A stretch of 64,000 nucleotides of DNA from Arcuatula senhousia (taxonomy: Eukaryota > Mollusca > Bivalvia > Mytilida > Mytilidae): assembly GCA_963971305.1 (NCBI GenBank), contig OZ020304.1, positions 21,248,103-21,312,102 of the forward strand, read 5' to 3'. The translations under genes and the position numbers were made by a program. Within the stretch, counting starts at the first letter, position 1. Every line of letters starts with the position of its first letter. Shown here piece after piece: positions 25,301 through 33,900 of this stretch. The notes beneath the pieces are model-generated. The model saw nothing but the letters and a program-made list of their open reading frames with translations, searched no databases and was not told the origin of the DNA.

Positions 25301-26573
25301 CCACCATTCTCTTTTTCTATTCTAGTGCTATTCACATCTGATATAACATCAAGCTCAGTATCAACAATTGTTTTAATTCTTTTACGCGTAGAAAGTGGCC
25401 TTAACAATGCCCCACATATAGCTATATTTAACAAAATCCCTGCTTCGATGAGGAGTGACCCTCTCCATCCATATGTATCAATTAGAATTCGAACGATAGG
25501 CGCAAACATGAAGGTACCAATTCCAGAACCTGCGACAGATATACCTATGGCAAACGCTCGTTTCTTCTCAAAATAGTTACCCACACATACAATGGTAGGG
25601 AGTATGACGAAGGCTATTCCAATTCCTGAAACAAACAATTTTGAAAAGTCAAACAAGAAAGTTGATATTTAGCAAAGACAAAACACCTCGTCAACACTCT
25701 TTGCCAGTTCCATTGCGATCTTCCATTTCTATGGCATGTCTTTGATATTTGTTATCTATTTTCATGGACATTTGAGATAGATTTATCCAGCTTTGTAACT
25801 TGATTATTACTTTTATTTTATGCAGACCAAAAAAAGAAAAAAAACACAAGAAATGTAGCATACAAATTTAAAATCATTTACATATCTTTCGCAATACTTT
25901 TGTTACAAACCTGCAATAATACCCAAGAAGACGTAAAGAAGGAAAATGTTGTCAACAAACGACGCACAAACTAGAGCAACGGCTGCTACATTTGCCCCTG
26001 CTATACAAACAGGTCGACATCCAAACCTATTCACAGAGGCACTAACAAGAGGGCCTGAAAGATGAAGCGGATATCACAAAGACATTAATGAAGGAACAAT
26101 CTCTGCTACAATTTTCAAGAGTTGGAATTGGATACATTCACATTTCTTATTTCTTAAGTACGTTAAAAGATAGCATTTCACCACATCAATTATTTTTAAT
26201 ATTAAAATCATTGTCATTAAAAGACATAAAATTATAAGATGTTGTAAGAATTTTTTTTCGCACTAACTATAATAGAAGCATATTTTTTTCACTATATAAA
26301 ATGTCAAGAATATGTACCTATGATTAAATGAAATGCAAGACAAAGCGACATAACCCATGCTGTATCACCCTTTCCTCCTCCGAATGTCTCCTGAAATTCT
26401 ACAAGCAGGATTCCAAATGTACTTAAAACACCATCAGCAATACCATGAGAAATAAAGGTAGCGGCCACAACCACCCAACCCCATCCGCCATCAGGTGGTT
26501 TGACTTGCTGTTCCGTTCTTTGGACCTCAGATGCTGAAGTATTTAGCTGGCGTTCTTGTTCCCCAGCAGTCAT
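15338..26573 (-). CDS. Monocarboxylate transporter-like protein A (SLC16 family), 5 exons
   Basis: The model is complement(join(15338..15546, 24156..24281, 24834..25625, 25911..26054, 26318..26573)). All junctions are GT-AG, each intron splits a codon after its first base, and the total of 1,527 nt gives 508 residues. This major-facilitator protein should carry monocarboxylates or related organic acids across the plasma membrane. The family signatures are present: PPDGGWGWVVV leads into helix 1, and NYFEKKRAFAIGISVAGSG spans helices 4-5. A long hydrophilic loop separates the halves, as usual in SLC16. GRVLFGWISD supplies the conserved Arg/Asp of helix 8. Substrate cannot be inferred. Intron 4 (8.6 kb) is swollen by a YR element and a 4.15-kb TIR element. 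The C-terminal 26 residues come from an insertion. Confidence 0.88.
16213..16500 (+). repeat. SINE-like dispersed repeat, second full copy
   Basis: It shares GTGGCGAATAGG, GCAGCAG, CATCGGGTCAG, CCTGACCGC and GCACGTTAAAGAACCC with the 3385-3880 repeat. It abuts the 5'-truncated YR element on its right. The short frame across it is not a gene. Confidence 0.6.
16523..17181 (+). pseudogene. Tyrosine recombinase, frameshifted
   Basis: Two overlapping frames (16523-16966 and 16963-17181) form one protein interrupted by a one-base shift in an A-rich run near 16950. The visible active-site set is Arg in FLMARKSN, Lys in FKWSKT, H-x-x-R in SSHCFRRDGAS, Trp in IGDWKS and Tyr in YKLYV. This is the complete R-K-H-R-W-Y set of the XerD/phage-integrase fold, in the form carried by animal YR transposons. 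The N-terminal DNA-binding part is missing upstream, where a SINE-like repeat adjoins. It would integrate element DNA circles; as it stands it cannot make a full protein. Confidence 0.8.
17192..17724 (+). pseudogene. SGNH/GDSL-type hydrolase of the YR element
   Basis: The frame begins 10 bases after the recombinase stop. Block I reads ICDSIGKH where the family has GDS, so the Gly is replaced by Cys. The block III pattern VHVGTNDI is intact. The final catalytic His block is not in the main frame, but LHPNYFGN is read one base over (near 17660-17685) and continues to a stop at 17722-17724, so a frameshift near 17655 separates catalytic Ser and His. SGNH proteins are esterases; their role in transposons is unproven. 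CR1/L2 ORF1 esterases are the other mobile-element context known for this fold. Confidence 0.65.
18088..18350. repeat. Split direct repeat B1
   Basis: It begins GGTGGTTGTCATTTGATG and ends CACACAAAGCAAATT, and recurs at 18831-19092 with a handful of substitutions and one indel. An overlapping 100-codon hydrophobic frame (17829-18131) is probably chance. Confidence 0.85.
18831..19092. repeat. Split direct repeat B2
   Basis: Second copy of 18088-18350. Similarity stops sharply at AAATT, which probably marks the right end of the YR element. Confidence 0.85.
19093..19729. repeat. Dispersed repeat, left part, interrupted by TIR element
   Basis: It contains two copies of a motif with TTTTGTCATGATATG, then GGGGCAAAAATGAC phrases and CACCATGGGCTTCAT at the right edge. 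The last phrase and the continuation at 23887-23985 (GACTATCCATAT, GTACAGG) occur together, uninterrupted, at 27738-27830. This looks like an old non-coding repeat present at both places. Confidence 0.5.
19730..19818 (+). repeat. Left terminal inverted repeat
   Basis: 89 bp, complementary to 23793-23881. It contains two GTCTGTTGAT motifs; a third lies just inside. Confidence 0.85.
21150..22545 (-). pseudogene. L1/Tx1-type LINE ORF2 remnant
   Basis: Reading the - strand across several frameshifts gives, in order: LDDTTLFCSDEDD (a decayed YADD active-site region), TEGLWIG, ALGIYSGH, QWDRRYLTMMGKIPIIKSL, FFKSWINSGLIYVNDI and a C-terminal CNVCDIKEDYEHFF knuckle. That order is the L1/Tx1-clade reverse transcriptase from palm to C-terminus. 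Everything 5' of the active site is missing, so it is 5'-truncated at about 22545. It lies inside the 19730-23881 TIR element and was presumably inserted there. Confidence 0.7.
22609..22652 (+). ncRNA. Type I hammerhead ribozyme motif
   Basis: The conserved core is complete: CTGATGA (22615-22621), stem II GTC/GAC around loop TTGAATA (22622-22634), GAAA (22635-22638), then a minimal two-pair stem III (AC/GU) closed by loop GCGC, and GUC ending at 22646 as the expected cleavage site. Stem I pairs GCGCCT (22609-22614) with AGGCGT (22647-22652), six pairs including one G-U. Hammerheads of this minimal-stem-III type are reported in Penelope-like elements and tandem repeats of animals, including bivalves. 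No Penelope reverse transcriptase is visible here. Confidence 0.85.
22880..23095. repeat. Dispersed repeat family R3, copy 1
   Basis: An A/C-rich stretch followed by AAAACGAGAGCTGACCGGAA and GAGTAAG-TTGTTC resembles 37545-37795 and 41560-41825. The shared order is a CGAGAGTGAACTCAGG-like phrase, GGTGCTCCGGAAGAG, AGTTCCTG, CACCCGTCGCG and TCAATT. This copy is the most diverged. Non-coding. Confidence 0.45.
23793..23881 (-). repeat. Right terminal inverted repeat
   Basis: Reverse complement of 19730-19818, ending CTGTCTGGCGTG, followed by the target duplicate TTCAT at 23882-23886. Confidence 0.85.
24156..24281 (-). CDS. MCT-A coding exon 4
   Basis: 126 nt between TTATTTCAG and GTATGG. It encodes the helix pair region VYVSLPPAILVDLLG to GLPTIG. 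The matching exon in MCT-B is 31631-31756. Confidence 0.85.
24718..24810 (-). mobile_element. Short retroposon 3' end in MCT-A intron 3
   Basis: MCT-B reads straight from TGAAAGTAATTTGAAAC here. MCT-A has about 90 extra bases flanked by AAAGTA. Read on the - strand the insert has an AATAAA and ends in repeated TTATC units, typical of a truncated LINE or SINE 3' end with a simple-repeat tail. Confidence 0.6.
24834..25625 (-). CDS. MCT-A coding exon 3
   Basis: 792 nt between GTTTCAG and GTAAGT. It encodes helices 4 to about 9, including the second SLC16 signature and the long cytoplasmic loop. It is five codons shorter than the MCT-B exon through small in-frame gaps in that loop. Confidence 0.9.
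25911..26054 (-). CDS. MCT-A coding exon 2
   Basis: 144 nt between CTTTCAG and GTTTGTAAC. It encodes GPLVSASVNRFGCRP through FLGIIAG (helices 2-3). Absent from simple frame scans because it has no ATG; supported by splice sites, phase and an exact-length match in MCT-B. Confidence 0.85.
26318..26573 (-). CDS. MCT-A coding exon 1
   Basis: It starts at ATG 26573 and ends at CATAG|GTACAT. It encodes the N-terminal tail and PPDGGWGWVVV, the hallmark SLC16 motif, then helix 1. The following sequence up to about 26990 matches that upstream of MCT-B, so the promoter region was duplicated too. Confidence 0.9.
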
Positions 26574-26939
26574 CTTGTTTAATTGTATAAATCAGTCTCC
26601 TTGTGTCTATGCATAAATAATGCTAGAAATAGACGATAAACAAATGTGATTGAATATCCCTGAAGTACAGGGTCAGGGATATATAGGCCTGAAACAAAGT
26701 GTTACATACACCGAGATACCAAAATAGTGTGCAGATGCTTTGTAAATATAAATTTATCATTGTATTGAATTTCTCAACCCCCCTTAATTGTCCTTTCCTC
26801 AATAGACATTACATAATACAAGCATGGTCTAAAAATATTTTTGGATAATTTCCTATTAAATTAAGTTATTATCATAACATCATGTTACCATAAATGACAT
26901 TACACATTGCTAATTATATGAGTTGCAGTGGAGTTTTCA

Positions 26940-27845
26940 ATACACCACAATGATTTTCGTGAAGTGAATGTATTGATTTCATAGAAAAAAGGGCCAAAAG
27001 GGGCTAAAATAGGTGTCTTGACGAAATGTCTGTAGAATGTTCAATTTTCATCCGATTTTGATCATTCTTTTTTAATTGTATTCTTCAATCAATTCTGTCA
27101 ACAAAATGTAACAACAGTTTTGATTTATCTTACACAGTTACATTGCTATGTGGGACCAATAAGGGGCCACACCCAAAAATGACTTTTTTTATTTGTGGTC
27201 CGACTCTCAAAATCTTTCTTTTTCATTAGAATCCTTGTGAACTCCCTGTTTGGGTTTTTCAATCATATTTGCAATATCTCCTACCATTTGTGAGAATTTG
27301 GTGATCAAAGGGGCAAAAAACGCCAATTATAAGAGTTTATTCAAACTTTAAGTTGAACTGGGCTGAACAATTGTTACCTCATTTTAAAATGATGTTCCTA
27401 ACCACTAGAGAAAGATTCCTCATGCATTAATTAAGAGATTGTGGACCCTACCCTTTCAGAGAAAAAAGGGTAAAATGGATGTTAAAACAAAACTGTTGCT
27501 GAAAATTTATTTTTCATACTTATATCAATGTATTCCTAAATAAATTCTGTCAGAAAAATATAACGACAGTTTTAAGTATCTTACTTAGATCTTAGGGGTC
27601 AAAAGGTCAAAAATGTAAACTAATACATGTATATTAATGAGCTTTTTGTATTAGATGTTGCTGTTAATATATAATTTGTGTCAAATATGCATTTTAGAGT
27701 CAACAGCAGGGTGCATGTATTAAAAAGCTTTGTATGTCCACCATGGGCTTCATGTGACCAAAGCAATAGACTATCCATATCGGGCCTCCACGTACAGGAT
27801 TTAACTTGTTGCGGTGGTATCATGCTGCCCTCCGCGTAGCTTTTT
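26940..27845. repeat. Dispersed repeat separating the two MCT units
   Basis: It shows repeated phrases such as AGGGGCAAAAA, ATTGCTATGTGGGACC and TCTGTCA-AAAATATAAC, in a loose tandem pattern. Its right part (27738-27840, with CACCATGGGCTTCAT and GACTATCCATAT) matches 19714-19729 plus 23887-23985. No gene recognised. Confidence 0.5.
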
Positions 27846-28105
27846 ATTCATATGTAGATAAACTTTCTAAATTTTAACAAATTTTGTAATAAAGTGTTAT
27901 TAATATCATTCTGACATTTGGCCGTGATATTCTTACATAATTTTCCTCCTTTAGTTTTTAACTGAACAATGAGTGACAGAAACGTCAATTTTCACATATG
28001 GCCGTAATATCTTTACATAACATGAGATTATGAAATATATAAAATCTTAGTAAATTCGTAAGGTAGTACAGTGGTCTAACACTGAGCTCGGCATCTTTTC
28101 TTAGT

Positions 28106-28286
28106 TCTTTTCTTAGTTTCTCGTTTCGACTTGAGTTCACGTTGCTGAATGCGGTTTTGTTGTTATGTGTGTGTGTGTTTTATGTTGTTATGTGGTTTGT
28201 TTTGTTGTGATGAGTTTTTGTCTGCCGGTTTTGTCTTTGTCTTTACGGTTTTATGATACTGATTTACCCCTTTGGTACACCTTTGC
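28106..28286. mobile_element. 181-bp insertion flanked by 8-bp direct repeats
   Basis: TTCTTAGT occurs at 28098-28105 and 28287-28294. In copy A of the duplication unit (about 7200) the flanks are contiguous. The insert is T/G-rich with a (GT)n run. The family was not recognised. Confidence 0.5.
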
Positions 28287-28306
28287 TTCTTAGTATGTTA
28301 CTGATT

Positions 28307-30530
28307 CAAGGGGTCCTATACGTTTATCGCATTTTCTGCACGTTACGAGTTTTTTATCGAGAAAGTGGCACGTTACTGAGTTTATTCGGGTGCGTTAATC
28401 AAAATTTATCGGAGAATTTTCACAAAGGTCAGTAAATTTTTGTTTATATTATGTTTTATTGAAAATAACGAAATTTAAAAATTACATCTGTCAAAATGGT
28501 ATACCTTTCTTCTTGTACATATATGATCAAAACACTGAATTCAGGTCTCCTTTCGCAATAAAACGGAAAGGCGTGTGACTCAACCTAAAATTTTCAATGT
28601 CATTTTCCAGAACGGCGTAAGGTTTTTTTCCTTAAAAATCTTTATTATCGATAGAAAAACTCAAAAAAATGAACATTATCAACGATAATATGCTTATGAA
28701 ACATTGTTGAACTTTTGACTGAGTTTTCTTTTGTAAAAATGCTTCAAAAGTCTATTTTTCGTGATTGTTAGGAACATTTGGTCAGTTAATGAGTAAGCGA
28801 CGACAAAACTCAACCGTTAAAACTGCACGTTAATGAGTTAATATAAGGATTATAATTAAAGCGATAGCTTCTTTTAATTCTTCGATGGAAACTCACTTTT
28901 GTTTATGATCAAGCACCCCTCACTTCAACGATGATCTTGATTATATATCCCAAAACGCATATGGTTTAATCATAACCATTTGTCATGCATTTATAAGGTG
29001 ATTGCATTTTCATTAAAAAAATCACACCAAGCATTCATTCTTTTGATGCCATTCATCATATTTTCAGATCATGAAACGCAAAAGAAACTCTAATTATGGA
29101 AACAAAAAGTATCGATGGAAAAAGAAAAAACATTCCGAAAAAGAAGAAGCTGACAGTGAATCTGTGGAGGTTACCTTAGATCTTAATGACACGTTCACAA
29201 TTACAAACAAAGACGAGGAAACAGAAACAGAAGTCAAACATTTACTACCCCAAGTAATCGAGGAATTAAAATTTAAAGGCTTTCTTATCTACCTTTTGAT
29301 GTTTTTTCGTTTAGTTGTCAACAAAACATTTGACTTCCACAACATATGTTTTCTATTGTTTTGTGACGTCTTACGGTTTTGGTCCTGTTCATCAACTCGA
29401 TTGATGAGGTATCCATTTAAGGCAACGAGACAGTTTTGGTGGCTTGGCAGAATTCTTTTTCACGGACGCTTCCAACGTTTTATGTCTGGTTACAGAAATA
29501 TGAGACATCCATCTATTACAAATTCTGATCCATTAGATCCAAAAGATGCGGAAATAATTTTTTTAAAAATGCAATGTGTGCCCACTGGATGCCGATTGTT
29601 TAAACACCAAATCAACTGGTAAAAACATATTTCCTATAGGAAATGTATTTGCCCTTCTGTATTATTTTTAATTTTACTGGTCCGACGATCGTAATTTCAC
29701 TGACCTCGACGAAAAATATCTTTTCATAGTCGACATTAAGAATTGCGAACCTGTGCTTGTCCTTGTTTAACCAACTTAGCAAAACGAGATTATATTATAC
29801 ATGTGGAATTTAAGTTTACATTGTGGGGATGAAAACATGACTAGTATTATTTTACTTGTTCTAATAAGTATTTCTCACTTAAAAGCAAGAAAATTACATT
29901 AAATAAAATCATCAACAATATTTGAATGGCTTAACTGATTTTAAAAAAACGTGATGTAAACCTTGATGTAAGACGCAAATAGAAAAAAATATATTGTATT
30001 CGATCATTATAAAATGTTCGGCTACTCATTAACGAGTTTAAAAAACCGAATGAACTCATTAACGGACAATATTGGCAGAACATTTAACAAAAATCACATT
30101 TATAACATAAAAATGTGCATGTTACCTATATATTTAACTCCAAGTGGTGCGTTAATCTTTTGCAATCATAAAACACTAAAAAAATTATTATTATCTATAA
30201 AATATGTTCTGAAATTTAATATTTTCACAAGTTGATACTTTATAAAACATGATAGTAGCAACTCGCCTTTCGGTTTTATGAAAAAATGACTCAATGAAAA
30301 CCTTTTTCTTTTACACCAGTGGGTTAAAGAATAGCTACGATTTGGACAGATGCATTTAAGTTTTCCCAAAGACTCCATATATTTTGTCAAAACTGTGTTT
30401 TGTGCAAAATTTTGAGGTTTTTACTCTTAACGCATCGACTCACTGAACGTTTAACGTGCGCTTTTTAGACCGAACCTTGGTTAATTATTATTAACGTGCA
30501 GAAATCGCGATAAACGTATAGGACCCCTTG
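28307..30530. mobile_element. 2,224-bp TIR element with 5-bp target duplication
   Basis: The ends CAAGGGGTCCTATACGTTTA and its inverted copy share about 37 bp with two or three differences. TGATT flanks both ends (28302-28306, 30531-30535). The empty site ACTAATTTTAAG stands at about 7216 in the other duplication unit. Motifs of the form ACGTTAATGAGT recur near both ends in both orientations. It carries one basic frame (29071-29622). The TIR and duplication length match no superfamily I can name with confidence. Confidence 0.8.
29071..29622 (+). CDS. Hypothetical basic protein of the TIR element
   Basis: The frame has 183 codons starting MKRKRNSNYGNKKYRWKKKK, a strong nuclear-localisation-like basic run, followed by an acidic stretch and a C-terminal half with RHPSITNSDPLDPKDAEI. 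It is the only sizeable frame in the 28307-30530 element, so it may be element-encoded or a truncated remnant of its transposase. I see no DDE, zinc-finger or other known motif. An intervening hydrophobic stretch (GFLIYLLMFFRLVV) may be unspliced intron read-through. Confidence 0.35.
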   Translation: MKRKRNSNYGNKKYRWKKKKHSEKEEADSESVEVTLDLNDTFTITNKDEETETEVKHLLPQVIEELKFKGFLIYLLMFFRLVVNKTFDFHNICFLLFCDVLRFWSCSSTRLMRYPFKATRQFWWLGRILFHGRFQRFMSGYRNMRHPSITNSDPLDPKDAEIIFLKMQCVPTGCRLFKHQINW

Positions 30531-30838
30531 TGATTTTAAACAGACAATAATATTGCTATTCAACTCTTTAAATAATGTTAGCATGATGAATTATGAGTAA
30601 GAAATAAGTTTAACATAATGAACCTAACGGTAATATTTATTTCAAAACTGTTACATTTTCAACTTAAAACACAAAGAACACACTTTTCAAATTAAAATTC
30701 TGACAGAAAAGTGTCACTTTCAGTAGTTCTATAAATATTAAAATCAGCTGCCATGAATTATAAGATTGACATCTTTTTATAAATGCACAAAACGTGAACA
30801 CATAAAAACATGAGATTCCAACACTTTCACTACTTCTC

Positions 30839-30984
30839 CTATTCTAAGCCATCTTTATTATTAAGTTTGGTGGTGCTAGATGTACAAAGAGGAATTAATG
30901 TCAGGATTAAAGCACCAAAGACAAAGAGAGATCCTACTACGTAGAACGGGACGCTATAGTCACCAGTGACGTCATAAAGCCAAC
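30839..30984 (-). CDS. MCT-B coding exon 5
   Basis: 146 nt after CCTTTTCAG. It encodes the last helix and a short tail ending KLNNKDGLE and TAG, probably the ancestral C-terminus of both genes. Confidence 0.85.
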
Positions 30985-33900
30985 CTGAAAAGGTATAAAT
31001 AGAAATCAAATTAGCACAGCTTACTTTGTATAATGGAATTACTTTCACATTCTTTATAAGTTATAAAGATGCATAAAAGCATCCTTATAGGCTGATTTTA
31101 TAGCACAAAACAGTTTCGGGTGTGCGTTAAATTGTAACTATCATATTCTTGAACAAGTGCCGTGCTAAAAATACCTCAACTCGATAAATTCAGTAAACAC
31201 AAAACAAAAGTTGTGGTGGCCTGCAAGAGAATAATTCTTCAGCTGTTTACCAAATTTGAAATGAAATAGTAGGAGCAAAGACGTATCTAGGAAAATTTGT
31301 GAACGTTTGGACAGACAAACGGACTAGTTAGGTGATAGCAATACCGTTATACATTTACACCCATCTCATTCGACCGTGTTTGGGTCTAAAGATAAAACCA
31401 ATATGAATCTCGCATTTTTTGGTCCATGAGGCTTTTGTTTCTACATCCTAAAATCATTTTTCAAGAACTTGTGGTGAACATTAAGACGTCTGCCGCTAAA
31501 ATTTAACACATCAATTTGTTTATGTCTCGATTATAGCTGAAACATCACAGACAGGAACAGCAATCAATAATCTTATTCTATGGACCGATGTTTGTATTTG
31601 ATTTCACGTTTAAACTCTAGTATAACATACCTATTGTCGGCAGTCCTATTAGAATACCTATTCCTTGGAACATCATCAGTAGTCCTAGAGCATGATTAAG
31701 TCTTGCTAGTCCTAATAAATCCACTAGGATGGCAGGAGGCAAACTTACATACACACCTGAAATTATACAAAATAAGATAACCGTACTGCATGAAACTCGA
31801 AAGAACAGCCCACGTAATTTCCTCTTCCCATTTACGCGAGATGTCTGCCTTAATAGTACATGTACGAATTTCACAGGAAGGCCAAGCACTGGAGATTTCA
31901 TACTATTATTTTGAAATGCTTTATTTTTAATTGTCTTTGGATAGTTTTTCATATTTTGATGTTGAGCAAACTCATGTGTGTGTCAGTAGGCGGGAACGGC
32001 TTACCCATTGGAACATTTGATTTCATTGTCGGCCCGATACGAGTTTTATCGTTTTGCTGGTTGCTATCGAGCGTGTGTTTTGTTATGCTTTGATTTCTGT
32101 TTAAAACGGTTTTCTTTTCCATGAACTGATTTTGTCTGCATTTTAGGGAATCCGATATTGGTATGCTCCATTGGTACTCTTTTCCTGAAAGTAATTTGAA
32201 ACTTGTAAATACAACTTACTCATAAAGAGTCCTAAAACTGCTGAGTATGTTATAAGAAAGGGATAACTATGATTTAATGGATTTATAAGGTTGTCTATTC
32301 CACAAATAAAAACTGCAATTCCATAGAGCGCTATACGACTGACGTATTTCCGGTCACTGATCCATCCAAATAGAACCCTGCCAATAGTGTTTGTAATTCC
32401 AATTACAGATATTAAAAAAGCACTGTTTAATTTGCTCAGACCGTTTTCCTCTGCTCGGTCGGGTAAATATGTGTAAGGAGCATTAAAAGCTATGGCAATG
32501 GAAATGTTTGAAACTGCATAGATAGAGAATTCTGGGATTGTTAGTAATTTGAATTCAAAATGACGTCCGATAGCAGTAAATATGGACGATGGTTTACTTG
32601 ATTTTTGTCCATTCGATTGTTGACAGATGTTATTTTCTTTTGTACGCTGATCTGTTGCTATGCAAATATCTTTAAATTCCGAATCTCCACTTATGCATCC
32701 GCCATTCTCTTTTTCTATTCTAGTACTATTCACATCTGATATCATAACATCAAACTCAGTATCTTCGATTATTTTAATTCTTTTACGTCTAGGAAGAGGC
32801 CTTAAAAATGCCCCACATATCGCTATATTTAACAAAATCCCTGCTTCGATGAGGAGTGACCCTCTCCATCCATATGTATCAATAAGAATGCGAACGATAG
32901 GCGCAAAAATAAAGGTACCAATTCCAGAACCTGCTACAGATATACCTATGGCAAACGCTCGTTTCTTCTCAAAATAGTTACCCACACACACAATGGTAGG
33001 GAGAATGATGAAGGCTATTCCAATTCCTGAAACAAACAAATTTGAAAAGTCAAACAAGAAAATTGATATTTAGAAAAAAAACTAGAGGCTGAATTGACAA
33101 GGGGTCATAACTTTAAAAAGGGGGGGGGGTCATCTGACATCTTCAGCCTAATGGATATTTTTGAAAAGCTTATTTACGCAAGCAACATTCTTCTTTATCT
33201 GTAACAGCTTTCATTTTATAGGTCAAATACACCGCACACACAAATCTTTAAAGGACCGTTACCCATATAAGTTGGTCATCTGACATTTTTGACCCTGAGA
33301 TCATTTTTGACCCTGAGATCATTTTTGTAGATCTCAATGAGCTTAAGAATTCTCCAATGCAAACTTTTCCCTTAGCTCTTTCGGTTTTCAAGATAAAGGT
33401 CAAAAACTGTAAAATTGTCAATTTTGACAATTAAGAGGAAAAAAAACTCCTATAAGGAGTTGTCCCACAACTTTGACTCAATGAAGAATATTGTAAAGCT
33501 TTTGATACTGAAGAAGGTTGCTTCGGATTTTCTTTATCTCTTATACTTCTTGAGCTATAAGCTAAAATCTATGGTCTGACTCCCCCCCCCCCCCCCCCAG
33601 TTATATTTTTAGCAATGACGGCCATTTTGGTTGATCGGCTTGTACAAATTTCACCCAACCTAAAGATTAAGTGTACAAAGTTTCGAAGCAATCCCTTTTG
33701 TAGTTTCAGAGAAGAATATTAAAAAAAAAATCGGTTAAAATTGATAGAAAAAAAAAACAGTTAAAGGGAATAACTCTTAAACGGTTGATCTAAACATTTT
33801 GACCCAGAAATCATTTTTGTAGATCTCAATGAGCTTCACACTTCTCCAATGCTAACTTTTCCTCTAGTACTAACAGTTTTCAGGGGGCCTGGATGGTCGA

